This document shows positions 17,528 to 26,882 of a stretch of DNA of 64,000 bases, piece after piece. The stretch lies in NCBI GenBank assembly GCA_039698035.1, contig JBDKSW010000009.1, positions 124,001 through 188,000 on the forward strand, given 5' to 3'. The stretch comes from JAJFUI01 sp039698035. GTDB taxonomy: Bacteria; Planctomycetota; Planctomycetia; Pirellulales; Thermoguttaceae. The notes beneath the pieces are model-generated. The model was not told the DNA's origin and did no database searches. It saw nothing but the letters and a program-made list of their open reading frames with translations. Every line of letters starts with the position of its first letter. The stretch's first letter is position 1. The position numbers were made by a program, and so were the translations under genes.

Positions 17528-19237
17528 ATGCTCAACTTTTCCGATCCAACGGTCGTCCTCACTTGGCTGCTCAGCGCCGTCGTGTTTTTGCCTGCATTGG
17601 GCGCATTGATTTTGTGCATCGTGCCGGGCCAAAGCGACAAGAGCATCAAGGGATTCTCGCTGTTCATCACGGTCGTCGTGTTCCTGCTGACGGTCTATAT
17701 GGCGTTGCCTGCGGGCCATTCGGCGTCCGTTGGGCATTTCGCCATCGGCACGGCCGGAATGCAGAACATGGTGAACCATGCGTGGATTCCCTCGTTCGAC
17801 ATTCGCTATTTCCTTGGCGTCGATGGCATTAGCCTGCCCCTGGTGCTTTTGACCTCATTCCTGAGCGTCTTGGCGATGTGGGCCAGTTGGCCGATCAACA
17901 AGAACATCCGCGCCTACTGCGCCTTGTTCCTGCTGCTCGAGACGGGCATGCTCGGCGTCTTCCTCGCGTTGGACTTCTTCCTGTTCTACGTCTTCTGGGA
18001 AGTCATGCTGTTGCCGATGTACTTCCTGATTGGCATCTGGGGTGGGCCGCGGCGCGAATACGCGGCGATCAAGTTCTTTCTGTTCACGTTGGTCGGCAGC
18101 GTGCTGCTTCTGGTGGCCATGCTGATGCTCTATTTCGCCAGCGACGTGAGCCGGCTCAGCGAAGCGCAACGGATCGCCTGCAATCTGGTCGGTCCTCGCG
18201 GCACGCCGCATACGTTCAACCTGCTGGCCCTGATGGAAATGGGCCAGATGCAAAATTCGCCGTTCGGCCATGCACTGCTTTGGGGCCAATCGCTTTCGTG
18301 GTGGGCCTTTTTGTTGCTCCTGATCGGCTTCATCATCAAGCTGCCGGCCGTGCCGGTTCACACCTGGTTGCCCGACGCCCACGTCGAGGCGCCCACGCCA
18401 ATCTCGATGATCCTGGCCGGCGTGCTGTTGAAGATGGGCGGTTACGGTGTCATTCGCGTCTGCTACCCGATTTGTCCGGACGCCGGCTATCACCTGGCGT
18501 GGCTCGTGTCGGGCCTCGGCACGCTCAGCATGGTTTACGGGGCTTTCGCCGCCATGGCGCAAAAGGACTTCAAGCGGCTCGTGGCCTACAGTTCGGTCAG
18601 TCACATGGGCTACGTTCTGCTCGGGATCGGCGCATGGAGCGCGATTGCCGGCACCAACTACCGGACCGACTATTGGAGCATGGCGATGAACGGCGCCCTG
18701 TTCCAGATGATCGCCCACGGGATCAGCTCGGCTGGCATGTTCTTCCTGGTTGGCGTTGTCTACGAACGGGTCCATCACCGCGACCTGGATAAGTTCGGCG
18801 GCTTGTTTGCCCGGATGCCGGTCTATGCGGGCATCTCGATGATCATTTTCTTCGCGGCCTTGGGGTTGCCTGGGTTGTGCGGATTCATTGGAGAGGTCTT
18901 CGTCACGCTGGGTGCGTGGAACTACAGCAAGACGCTGTGCGTCATCGCCGCCTCGGTCGTGATCCTGACGGCCGGCTATATCCTCTGGACGATCCAACGC
19001 GTTTACCTTGGGCCGGAGTATAAGGGACCGCACCCCGAAGCTCTGACGCCGATGACCCGTCGCGAGATTGCCATCGCCGCGCCGCTGGTGGCCTTGGCCA
19101 TTATCCTCGGCGTGTTCCCGCAGACGCTCTTCCAGTACACGAAACCGACTGTCGAATCGATGGTCGTGCAGAAGATGGCCGATTGGACCTTGCGGACGGA
19201 CGTTCGGCACAGCGGCTCGGAGGGCCAGTCGCGATGA
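17528..19237 (+). CDS. nuoM: NADH-quinone oxidoreductase subunit M
   Basis: Antiporter-like proton-pumping membrane subunit, 569 residues, about 14 helices. The discontinuous-helix Glu in FYVFWEVMLLPMYFLIG (about 157-173) and the Lys-containing KLPAVPVHTWLPDAHVEAPT region (about 276-295) are conserved, as is the KRLVAYSSVSHMGYV segment. Family members are typically about 500 residues; extra residues lie near 225-260. It overlaps nuoN by 4 bases (ATGA), so translation of the two is probably coupled. Confidence 0.95.
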   Translation: MLNFSDPTVVLTWLLSAVVFLPALGALILCIVPGQSDKSIKGFSLFITVVVFLLTVYMALPAGHSASVGHFAIGTAGMQNMVNHAWIPSFDIRYFLGVDGISLPLVLLTSFLSVLAMWASWPINKNIRAYCALFLLLETGMLGVFLALDFFLFYVFWEVMLLPMYFLIGIWGGPRREYAAIKFFLFTLVGSVLLLVAMLMLYFASDVSRLSEAQRIACNLVGPRGTPHTFNLLALMEMGQMQNSPFGHALLWGQSLSWWAFLLLLIGFIIKLPAVPVHTWLPDAHVEAPTPISMILAGVLLKMGGYGVIRVCYPICPDAGYHLAWLVSGLGTLSMVYGAFAAMAQKDFKRLVAYSSVSHMGYVLLGIGAWSAIAGTNYRTDYWSMAMNGALFQMIAHGISSAGMFFLVGVVYERVHHRDLDKFGGLFARMPVYAGISMIIFFAALGLPGLCGFIGEVFVTLGAWNYSKTLCVIAASVVILTAGYILWTIQRVYLGPEYKGPHPEALTPMTRREIAIAAPLVALAIILGVFPQTLFQYTKPTVESMVVQKMADWTLRTDVRHSGSEGQSR

Positions 19238-20841
19238 ACTTTAGCGATCTCGTGCAGGACGTTGTGCAGAAGGACACGCTCGCATCGCTCGCGGCGTTGC
19301 AGCCCGAGTTGACGATTTGCGCGACGATCATTGCCATCTTGGCGCTGAAGGTCCTTGCTCCCGGTTGGAAGCAGATTGCGTTCTATCTGACGGTCATCGG
19401 CCTGGCGGCGGCCATTTGGCTGGGACTGCCTCCGGAAGGCGGCTCGATCGACGTCACGGCGGCCACCGTTGCGCAGCCGATCTTCACCGGCAGCATGGTG
19501 GCCGACAGCTTTACGATGGTCGTTCGCTTGGCCCTGTTGGGCTTTGCAATTCTCTTCACCACGTTTACCCAAGTGTCGGCCGCCGGCGAGCAGGACGACC
19601 TGACCGAGTTCTACGTATTGATGCTCGGCGCCCTGGTCGGCATGTGCCTGATGATCTCGGCCAATCACGTGCTGATCGTTCTGCTGGGCATCGAAATGGC
19701 GAGTGTGCCATGCTATGTGCTGGCCGGCTACAAACGACGGCAGTCAAAGGGCAGTGAAGCGGCTTTGAAGTACGCGGTCTTTGGAGCGGGCGCCGCGGGC
19801 ATCATGCTTTTTGGACTCAGCCTGCTGGCCGGCGCGCTCGGCACGGCCCATTTGCCGACGATGGCCACGAAGCTTGCCGCCTTGATCCACGACGGCATCC
19901 GGCCGGACCAGGTTGCGCTGCTGAGCCTGGGCGGTCTGATGGTCACCGTTGGCGTCGCCTTCAAACTGTCGGCGGTGCCGTTTCATTTCTGGGCTCCGGA
20001 CGTTTTCGAGGGGGCTACGGCCGAAGTGGCCGCTTTCCTGTCGGTTGCGTCGAAGGCGGCCGCGCTGGGGCTGCTGGTGCGGTTGTGCGCCGCGTTTTCG
20101 TTCCCGCCGGCCTCGGAGATCGCCCTGGCCGACCTGACCTCCGTTCGGCAGTACCTCGTGGGCATTGTCTCCGTGCTGGCCGCCGTGACTTGCACATTCG
20201 GCAATCTGGCGGCCTACGGCCAAACCAATATGAAGCGGCTGCTGGCCTACTCGACGATTGCCCACGCCGGCTACATGATGATGCCGGTCGCTGCGGCCAT
20301 CGCATTGGTTGGTACGAATCCTGATGGGGCTCGCGACGCCGTGGCTTCGCTGGTCGTCTACATTGGTATCTACCTGTTTATGAATCTGGCCGCGTTCGCG
20401 ATCGTGGCGTTCCTTCGCAACGCGACGGGCAGCGAGGAGATCGCCGCTTACGCGGGTCTCGGGCGCCGCTCACCAGGCTTGACCGTCTGCATGGCGATTG
20501 TCATGTTCAGTCTGGTCGGGTTGCCGCCACTTGCGGGTTTTCAGGGCAAGTGGGTCGTCTTTCTTTCGTTGATCGACGCGGCCCACGTGAACGCCGGCCT
20601 TTGGGCCCTGCTGGCCATCGGACTGCTCAACACGATCCTGAGCTTGTTTTATTATCTGCGCGTCGTGCGCGTGATGGTCATTTCGCCGGAACCGCTCCAT
20701 CGGGAAGCGCCGACGGTGCCGCTCATGTCGATGGTCGGTTCCTACTGCGGATTGTTGACGCTGCCGGTCGTGCTGCTGTTCTTCGAGTTGGACCGTCTGC
20801 TGGACTGGGCCAGGGCCGCCGCCTCCACCCTTTTCTATTGA
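19234..20841 (+). CDS. nuoN: NADH-quinone oxidoreductase subunit N
   Basis: Third antiporter-like subunit, 535 residues. Start ATG at 19234 overlaps the nuoM stop. Signatures: LLGIEMASVPCYVLAGY with the conserved Glu, the FKLSAVPFHFWAPDVFEGA loop (about 247-265) and KRLLAYSTIAHAGYMMMPV. Residues 1-25 are hydrophilic. It is the last recognised nuo gene; a 146-residue helical protein gene begins 4 bases after its stop. Confidence 0.95.
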   Translation: MNFSDLVQDVVQKDTLASLAALQPELTICATIIAILALKVLAPGWKQIAFYLTVIGLAAAIWLGLPPEGGSIDVTAATVAQPIFTGSMVADSFTMVVRLALLGFAILFTTFTQVSAAGEQDDLTEFYVLMLGALVGMCLMISANHVLIVLLGIEMASVPCYVLAGYKRRQSKGSEAALKYAVFGAGAAGIMLFGLSLLAGALGTAHLPTMATKLAALIHDGIRPDQVALLSLGGLMVTVGVAFKLSAVPFHFWAPDVFEGATAEVAAFLSVASKAAALGLLVRLCAAFSFPPASEIALADLTSVRQYLVGIVSVLAAVTCTFGNLAAYGQTNMKRLLAYSTIAHAGYMMMPVAAAIALVGTNPDGARDAVASLVVYIGIYLFMNLAAFAIVAFLRNATGSEEIAAYAGLGRRSPGLTVCMAIVMFSLVGLPPLAGFQGKWVVFLSLIDAAHVNAGLWALLAIGLLNTILSLFYYLRVVRVMVISPEPLHREAPTVPLMSMVGSYCGLLTLPVVLLFFELDRLLDWARAAASTLFY

Positions 20842-20845
20842 TACG

Positions 20846-21286
20846 ATGCAAGCGACTGAAGCCATCCCAACGCTGAACCGGCTAATGACCGTTCTTTGCC
20901 GCTCGCTGCCAGCGTATCTGGTGGACGCCAAGCCTTGGACACGGACCGTGGCTGGCGAGCCGTTCACGGCCATTACGCGGCTTGCGGCCGACCAGCATCG
21001 CTACGCCAGACACTTGGCCAACGCCCTGTCGGAACTTGGCGAGCAGCCCAGCTACGGTCGGTTCCCCGCCGCCTTTGCGGCGAAGAACGACCTCGCACTC
21101 GACTTTTTGCTCAAGGACGTGGTCGCCTGCCAGCAGGAGGATGTGAAGACGATCGAGGGCTATGCCGTCGAGCTCGAAGGCATCCCCGCGTTGCACGCCC
21201 TGGCCGAGGAGATCCTTGGCAACGCCAAGGGGCATCTTGACATCCTCAGGGGCTTGGCCAAAGAAGCCGGGAGTCCGAAATCATAG
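20846..21286 (+). CDS. Helical-bundle protein, possibly ferritin-like
   Basis: A 146-residue protein predicted to be almost wholly alpha-helical, with four amphipathic helices at about 8-25, 40-65, 82-110 and 115-140. The pattern of Asp/Glu and His (DQHRYARHL, CQQEDVKTIE, NAKGHLDIL) recalls ferritin-like bundles, but the canonical ExxH pairs are incomplete, so metal binding is uncertain. It starts 4 bases after nuoN and is probably in the same transcript. The role is unknown. Confidence 0.55.
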   Translation: MQATEAIPTLNRLMTVLCRSLPAYLVDAKPWTRTVAGEPFTAITRLAADQHRYARHLANALSELGEQPSYGRFPAAFAAKNDLALDFLLKDVVACQQEDVKTIEGYAVELEGIPALHALAEEILGNAKGHLDILRGLAKEAGSPKS

Positions 21287-21373
21287 CCCCGGTTGCGTGA
21301 CGCATCGGCGTCTTGGCCAACATTCCGACGCCTTGCCAACACCCGCCGCCGTCCTCCAGTCGCCTTCGCGCCG

Positions 21374-22165
21374 ATGTTCATCGACACGCACACCCATCTC
21401 GACCAGCAGGATTTCGACGCGGATCGGACGGAAACGATCGCCCGGGCGCGGCGGGCCGGTCTTGAAACGATGCTTTGCGTGGCGGGTTCCGCGGCGTCGA
21501 GCCACGCCGTGTTGCGGCTTGGCCGGGAGTTCGGTTTGCCGGTCGCCGTCGGAATCCATCCGAACTCGGCTGCTGAAGCTGCGGCCACGGATTGGGACGA
21601 TGTGGTGACGATGGCCAGCCAGTCGGAGGTCGTGGCTATCGGCGAGACGGGCCTCGACCGCTATTGGGACCACACGCCGATCGGGCTTCAGCAGGACTAT
21701 CTCGAGCGGCATTTGCGGTTGGCCGCGGAGCGCGCATTGCCGGTGATTCTGCATTGCCGCGAGGCGCAGGACGACATGCTGCCGACGCTCCGCGCGGCGG
21801 CCGCCCACGGATCGCTGCGAGGCGTCATGCATGCCTTCAGCGGGACGGACGAGTTTGCCGCCGAGTGCCTTGCGCTAGGATTGCATCTGAGTTTTGCCGG
21901 CAACGTGACCTACTCGAACAAGAAGTTCGAACGGTTGCGAGAGGTCGCTCGCCAAGTGCCGGAGAACCGCTTGCTGGTGGAGACAGACAGTCCGTACCTG
22001 GTCCCGCAGATTTTTCGCGGCAAGCAGCAGCGAAACGAGCCGGCAAACGTCATTCACACGGCGGCCTTTTTGGCCGACCTGCGGGGCGTGCCCATCGAGC
22101 GGTTGGCGGCTGCCACGACGGCCAACGCGCGGGCGTTGTTCCATCTGCCGGCTGCGACCATCTAG
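21374..22165 (+). CDS. tatD: TatD-family metal-dependent hydrolase (DNase)
   Basis: TIM-barrel metal-dependent hydrolase, 263 residues; family members have 3'-5' DNase activity in DNA repair and quality control. Metal ligands are clear: HTH in FIDTHTHLD (residues 5-7), Glu in GETGLDRY (about 92), His in ILHCREAQDD, His in MHAFSGT and Asp in VETDSPYLVPQ. The ATG at 21374 starts exactly at MFIDTHTH; an upstream frame adds 27 unlikely residues. It lies 87 bases after the helical-bundle gene on the same strand. Confidence 0.93.
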   Translation: MFIDTHTHLDQQDFDADRTETIARARRAGLETMLCVAGSAASSHAVLRLGREFGLPVAVGIHPNSAAEAAATDWDDVVTMASQSEVVAIGETGLDRYWDHTPIGLQQDYLERHLRLAAERALPVILHCREAQDDMLPTLRAAAAHGSLRGVMHAFSGTDEFAAECLALGLHLSFAGNVTYSNKKFERLREVARQVPENRLLVETDSPYLVPQIFRGKQQRNEPANVIHTAAFLADLRGVPIERLAAATTANARALFHLPAATI

Positions 22166-22210
22166 CCGCTGGCGCCCAGCCACGGCCCTACCGAAAAGAG
22201 AATCCTTCCT

Positions 22211-22999
22211 ATGGCGACGAAACGTGCGCTCGACGTGGACTGGTACGACTATCCGCACTATTACGACATCGCGTTCCGCTCAGACACGCGGCGCGAGGCC
22301 GATTTTATCGAGGCGGCGTGCCGCAAGTATTGCCCGTTCCCGGCCCGGCGGCTGCTCGAGCCGGCCTGCGGGACGGGCCGATTGGTCGTCGAGCTGGCGG
22401 CCCGTGGTTATCGGCTCGCCGGGTTCGACCTGAACGACTCGATGTTGGCCTACGTTCAGAAGCGGCTGACTCGGCGGGGTCTTTCCGCGCGGGTCTTTCG
22501 TGCGGACATGGCCGACTTCCGGCTGGACAGGCCGCTGGACGCCGCGTTCTGTCCGGTCAATACGTTTCGGCATCTGCTGAGCGAGCAGGCCGCACGCCGA
22601 CACTTGGAGTGTATTGCGGAAAGCCTTCGGCCTGGCGGCATCTACATTCTCGGCCTTCATCTGCTGCCGCACGATGCGGCCGAGGAGGACGGTGAGCGAT
22701 GGACCGAGCGGCAGGGTCAGACGCAGGTCACCGTGACGCTCCGGGTGATGGAGACCGACCGTCGCCGCCGCGTCGAAAAACTGCGGGTGAACCTTCTCGC
22801 CCGGCGTGGAGGGCAGGAGTTTCGCGTGCGGCACGAGTTCCAGTTCCGTCTGTACACGGTAGGCCAGTTCCGCCGGTTGCTGGCCTCGGTCCCATCGCTG
22901 GAGCTGTGCGACGTCTACGACTTTTGGTATGAAATCGACGAGCCACAGCGGCTTGACGAGAATAGCGCCGATACGGTGTTCATCCTTCGGCGCAAATAG
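22211..22999 (+). CDS. Class I SAM-dependent methyltransferase
   Basis: 262-residue protein with motif I LLEPACGTGRLVVELAARG (about 49-67), motif II GFDLNDSML, post-I ADMADF and LRPGGIYILGLHLL. This is a typical Methyltransf_25/11-type domain followed by a long beta-rich C-terminal region. Substrate unknown. It is 45 bases after tatD and convergent with the following protease gene. Confidence 0.85.
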   Translation: MATKRALDVDWYDYPHYYDIAFRSDTRREADFIEAACRKYCPFPARRLLEPACGTGRLVVELAARGYRLAGFDLNDSMLAYVQKRLTRRGLSARVFRADMADFRLDRPLDAAFCPVNTFRHLLSEQAARRHLECIAESLRPGGIYILGLHLLPHDAAEEDGERWTERQGQTQVTVTLRVMETDRRRRVEKLRVNLLARRGGQEFRVRHEFQFRLYTVGQFRRLLASVPSLELCDVYDFWYEIDEPQRLDENSADTVFILRRK

Positions 23000-23065
23000 C
23001 CTGACTCGTGGCCGAATCGAGCGTCGTAGCGATCAGATTCTCGTGCGGAGTGGCGCAGACGCTCG

Positions 23066-24616
23066 TTACGAGTTGATCTCTTCGATCAGCTTTTGATCTT
23101 CCTCGCACAAACGTGCAATGGGGACGACGATGACTTTACCGTCCTCTTTTTCGAGCTTGACGTTGCCGTCTTCCACGCCGCGGAACTTTGCTCGGAGGGT
23201 GAACTTGCCATTCTTGCTAGTCCACGTGCGGAGCTCGTACGCCTCCTGGGACTTACTCTTCTTGTCGCCGGAAGAGCCGGCCTTTTTATCGTCTTTCTTG
23301 GAGCCGTCGTCGCCAGAGTCCTCCGTGGCGCTCTCGGTTTCTTCGATCGTGGGGAAGTTTCTGTCAAACACGCGGCTCAAGATGATTCGGAGGGCGTCGT
23401 AGTGGCTGCGGAACTTGGTGATCTCTTCCTTGAAGGCGGCGATTTTTGCCTCTTCAAGGCCAGAAACGCCGGTTTCGGTGGCCGTGGAGGTTGCCAGGGC
23501 GTTGTAAGAATCGCCAACCCGGTGCAACATATCGCCTTCTCTCATCAACCACCCGGTCAGCTCGATATTCACGGTACGGTCGCCGCCGAGCGTTTTAACT
23601 TTGCCGGCAAATTCAGTGTAAGCCGTGCCGAAAGCTTTCAAGGCGGCCGACAGCTTCTTGGCCCGAGCGTTTCTCCCTCTCTGGGGATTTCGCAGGTCCG
23701 GCTTGGGCACGGCCTCCATCTTCTTCTCGGCCTGCTCAATTTTCTTGTTGAAGGCGATCATCGCTCTGTTGAACGTCTTCCAGGTCGCCAAGGTATTGAC
23801 GGGGTCGCCAGGCCCCTCGCCGCCGCCGCTCCCCGACTTGAGATAATTCGGGACCGGCGGCAGGTTCTTGTAGGGTTTGGCATATTTGCTTGCGCCCGTA
23901 AGCAACTTTTTCAGATTACGGGAAGAAATCGCAAAGTAGATGCCGTTGCCCCCAGGTGGAGCCCAGGTGTTCTGTCCGATGACTTCCCCCTTGGCGTTGA
24001 ATAGAGGTCCCCCGCTATTGCCGTGTGAAATGGCAACCCCATGTTGGATCCACACGGCATCCATGTCGTAATGCAGGGCCTTGTACAACGCGGCGGCCAT
24101 TGGCAACTCGGCCAATTGCTTTCCGATGCGGATCGTGGAGATCATTCCCTCGGTAAATGTCAGGGGGTAGCCGAGGGCCGACCCCATCGCGTAGGCGTGC
24201 TCGCCTGGGGACGGCAGCGAATCGGCCAGCTTCAGCGCCTTCAGCTTGCGTTGCTTGGGATCCATGTGGATGAGGGCCAGGTCCTTCCCTGGCAAGAACT
24301 CGAAGAAGCCGTCCGAGACATACCTCTTCTTGTCCTCGTCCGCCGGAAAGATGATCGTCACTTTTTCGCTGTCCTTGAGTTCGACGGCGCTTGCGATCAC
24401 GTGATAGTTGGTGGCAATGATTCCCCGTTCTGCATCAACCACCAGACCGCTTCCCAAAGAACTCTTGCCGATATCGATCTCGACGACCGACCCCTTCACC
24501 TTTGCAAACAATTCTTGGCTTTCTTCCGCGCCAGCGACCGCCGTCCACGCCAGGAGCGTGGCCAGACCGAAGACCAACTTCCACACACGGGTCACACTCA
24601 ACGTTGACTGGATCAT
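23066..24616 (-). CDS. Exported trypsin-like (S1C) protease with C-terminal SHD1 domain
   Basis: 516 residues. A signal peptide (MIQSTLSVTRVWKLVFGLAT, cleavage near VAGAEE) precedes a chymotrypsin-fold protease: His in ATNYHVIAS, Asp in GKDLALIHM and Ser in ISHGNSGGPLFN form the triad as in HtrA/Deg. The middle is helical and charged with a low-complexity Lys/Asp/Ser stretch. The last 50 residues (GKFTLRAKFRGVEDGNVKLE followed by VPIARL and DQKLIEEI) match SLA1 homology domain 1, frequent in planctomycetes. The start at 24616 follows GGAG (spacing 10) and begins the signal peptide; ATG 24646 would add ten residues. No PDZ domain is seen. Confidence 0.88.
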   Translation of the reverse strand: MIQSTLSVTRVWKLVFGLATLLAWTAVAGAEESQELFAKVKGSVVEIDIGKSSLGSGLVVDAERGIIATNYHVIASAVELKDSEKVTIIFPADEDKKRYVSDGFFEFLPGKDLALIHMDPKQRKLKALKLADSLPSPGEHAYAMGSALGYPLTFTEGMISTIRIGKQLAELPMAAALYKALHYDMDAVWIQHGVAISHGNSGGPLFNAKGEVIGQNTWAPPGGNGIYFAISSRNLKKLLTGASKYAKPYKNLPPVPNYLKSGSGGGEGPGDPVNTLATWKTFNRAMIAFNKKIEQAEKKMEAVPKPDLRNPQRGRNARAKKLSAALKAFGTAYTEFAGKVKTLGGDRTVNIELTGWLMREGDMLHRVGDSYNALATSTATETGVSGLEEAKIAAFKEEITKFRSHYDALRIILSRVFDRNFPTIEETESATEDSGDDGSKKDDKKAGSSGDKKSKSQEAYELRTWTSKNGKFTLRAKFRGVEDGNVKLEKEDGKVIVVPIARLCEEDQKLIEEINS

Positions 24617-25075
24617 CACCACTTTGCTCCGTCGGGGGACATTCATAACAGATAGTAGGTCCCGCTATCGCTAACCAGAAGAAAACCTACCCAACTGACT
24701 CGCCGTGGCCCACCGAGCGGTGTAGCCAAGTTCGGGGCCAGTCTAGCGTTGCTAGGAATTATTGTAGTCCTTCTGGCTGCCTTTGCAAGCTGCAGTCAGC
24801 GGTAGGATCGTGGGAAGTTGTGCCGATGGCGTGCTTTGTTCCTGGCTGTAACCTCTTGGACGGCATTGGGTTAATGTCGTCGCCGTTCGTCATGAATTGC
24901 TTTTCCGCGGACGCCGCTTCCTTGAGCCGAGAAAACCGGTCTCCCATCAGGCCGAACGAATCGCTAGACTACCGCACCTTATCTGGATGGATGGCTGTTC
25001 AAACCCCGCTGATTGGCTTTCACGTTTTTCGGCTATTTCCAACGTGATAGGTCCCGGTTCGGGAGGACTCTTGCC
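24617..25075. other. Divergent intergenic region (S1C protease / DUF1207 gene)
   Basis: About 460 bases between divergent genes. Short open frames here have no ribosome site or coding-like composition. No RNA gene, repeat or convincing promoter was recognised. Confidence 0.4.
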
Positions 25076-26263
25076 GTGTCGATGGTTCAGCGTGCGCTGC
25101 GGGTTGTGCAGATTGCTTTGATCGTTGGTGCGATGGTTTGGGTAGGTCCCAGGCAAGCCGTCGCGCAGGGCCTTGCTGCTCGTGATGCAACGACCGCCTA
25201 TCCTTCGACGTACCCATCGACGAACACCCAGGTGTATCCGGCAACGGATCGGGCGGCCTACCCGTCGACTTCCGATCAAACGTCGTTCGGCCCGCTTGGC
25301 CCTTCGTCGCCCTACGCCGACGCGCTGCCCGGCATCTCCTCGGGGGTTGACGCTGGAAACGGGATCGGTGCGGCGCCGGCTTCGTCGCTTCCCGCTGCCG
25401 ATCCGCTATATGCGCCGTACGGCAGTCCGGAGGCCACGAGTGCCTCGCGGTCGTTTGCGCGCAACGGCGGCGTCGATCGCTCGCTGCTCGGTGACGAGCC
25501 CTGGTCGTGGCAATTGATGCCAACGGGCCTGATGTACAAGTCGTATCTGGCCGGCTGGCGCGAGCCTCGCCTCGGGATGCAGATCGCCCACGATGCCAAG
25601 GAAGGCTGGCTCTGGGATTCGACCCTCGGAGGCCGCGTTGGCCTCCTACGCTACGGCACGGACAGCGAGCTTTGGCCCGAGGGCTGGCAGTTGGACATTG
25701 AAGGAGCGTCCTTTATTCGCATGACGCTCGACCCCGACCACGATCGCGACGTGCAGGCAATCGATTTTCGGGCGGGTATGCCGTTGACTCGCCGCGTCGG
25801 TCCCTGGGAAATGAAGCTTGCTTACGTGCATTACTGCTCGCACATTGGCGACGAGTACATGCTGAGCCATCCCGGTTTCACGCGGATCAACTACGTGCGG
25901 GAAACGCTTGTTTTTGGACTCGCGGCTTACCTCAACCCTGACTTCCGAGTCTACTCCGAGGCCGGGTGGGCGTTCCGCGTCGACGGCGAAGCCCAGCCTT
26001 GGGAGTTTCAGTTTGGCATCGACTGGAGTCCGGCCGAGCCGACCAATCGCTGGGGGGCGCCATTCCTTGCCGTCAACGCCCATCTGCGCCAGGAAAACGA
26101 CTTCGGTGGCAATCTAACCGTTCGCACAGGTTGGCAGTGGCGCGGCACTTCCGGCCACCTCTTCCGCATCGGAATGCACTACTTCAACGGCCTGAGCGAG
26201 TTCGGCGAGTTCTACAACACCTACGAGGAACAGATCGGCTTCGGCATTTGGTACGACTTCTAA
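25076..26263 (+). CDS. DUF1207-family outer-membrane candidate
   Basis: About 395 residues. A hydrophobic signal (RVVQIALIVGAMVWVG, then AVAQG) is followed by a Ser/Thr/Pro/Ala-rich linker (residues 30-135) with TYPSTYPSTN-like repeats. The C-terminal 240 residues alternate aromatic and polar strands (LGGRVGLLRYG, YVHYCSHIGDEY, RETLVFGLAAYL, SEAGWAFRVDGE, TVRTGWQWRG) and end with IWYDF, the terminal-Phe signature of outer-membrane beta-barrels. I identify it as the DUF1207 family. The GTG at 25076 follows GGGAGGA (25061-25067); ATG 25082 is an alternative. Confidence 0.75.
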   Translation: MSMVQRALRVVQIALIVGAMVWVGPRQAVAQGLAARDATTAYPSTYPSTNTQVYPATDRAAYPSTSDQTSFGPLGPSSPYADALPGISSGVDAGNGIGAAPASSLPAADPLYAPYGSPEATSASRSFARNGGVDRSLLGDEPWSWQLMPTGLMYKSYLAGWREPRLGMQIAHDAKEGWLWDSTLGGRVGLLRYGTDSELWPEGWQLDIEGASFIRMTLDPDHDRDVQAIDFRAGMPLTRRVGPWEMKLAYVHYCSHIGDEYMLSHPGFTRINYVRETLVFGLAAYLNPDFRVYSEAGWAFRVDGEAQPWEFQFGIDWSPAEPTNRWGAPFLAVNAHLRQENDFGGNLTVRTGWQWRGTSGHLFRIGMHYFNGLSEFGEFYNTYEEQIGFGIWYDF

Positions 26264-26273
26264 CGACGCGCCG

Positions 26274-26567
26274 CTACTCGTCGTCTGGCTCGCTCTCGTC
26301 TTCATCCTCGTCAACGTCTTCGTCGTCGCCTTCTTCTTCGTCGTCGAAGTCGTCTTCAAAGTCTTCGTCGAAGTCCTCCTCGAAATCATCGTCGAAGTCG
26401 TCGTCGAAGTCGTCATCGTCGAAATCGTCGTCTTCTTCCTTTGGGGCCACGGCGAAGCACGTGCCCAGGCGTTGCGTCTCGTCGTCGTGCGCCGGGGCAA
26501 AGTCGGCTTCCGTCGTCGGCCACCACAGCGATCCAACTTCCCGCAACATAATTTGGTCCTCATTCAT
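26274..26567 (-). CDS. Highly acidic Asp/Glu-rich protein, unknown function
   Basis: 97 residues starting MNEDQIMLREVGSLWWPTT in the assigned frame; an upstream in-frame start would give 140. Residues 1-45 are ordinary (SLWWPTTEADFAPAHDDETQRLG in parts), but the last 52 residues are almost entirely Asp, Glu and Phe in DDDFDDDFEED-like runs ending SEPDDE. The opposite strand reads as a Ser/Lys repeat and is rejected as the coding strand. The start is uncertain because no ribosome site is evident. It is convergent with the DUF1207 gene. Confidence 0.5.
   Translation of the reverse strand: MNEDQIMLREVGSLWWPTTEADFAPAHDDETQRLGTCFAVAPKEEDDDFDDDDFDDDFDDDFEEDFDEDFEDDFDDEEEGDDEDVDEDEDESEPDDE
26277..26435. 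repeat. Trinucleotide-type low-complexity tract
   Basis: GTC/GAA-type triplets (GTCGTCGAAGTC units) run through the region that encodes the acidic tail on the minus strand. Slippage-prone repeats of this kind can change in copy number between strains. Confidence 0.7.
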
Positions 26568-26882
26568 GAAGGTAGGAGGGCAAACACCGAACTCATCGGG
26601 CGGTTTCGGCCCCGATGGCTCCTGAAACGGCAACGTGGAATTGTGGACCACGACTACGAAGATGTCAACTGCCGCGATGGATGTGGACGCGGTCAAATCG
26701 TGTCAGCGTCTTTTGGGCCAGGTTGGGCCGGGGCTTGTGGGATTTCCTCTGTCTGTGGGGGATTGCCCATCCTCGATGGCATAGGCCCAGTTGCGTGGTA
26801 CGCCACAGTTCGCTAGGCTTAGACATCCGGGGCAGGCAAACGTCTCTTCACGCTGCGCAAACCTTGGCTGGAGCGTGCTGCC

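Noticed and set aside
17855..19210. 451-codon open frame antisense to nuoM
   Set aside because: NuoM is intact in the other direction and fully explains the region.
25966..26625. Ser/Lys-rich reading (SSSKSSSK) of the triplet tract on the plus strand
   Set aside because: The minus-strand acidic reading has a non-repetitive N-terminal domain, whereas the plus reading is pure repeat joined to unrelated sequence.
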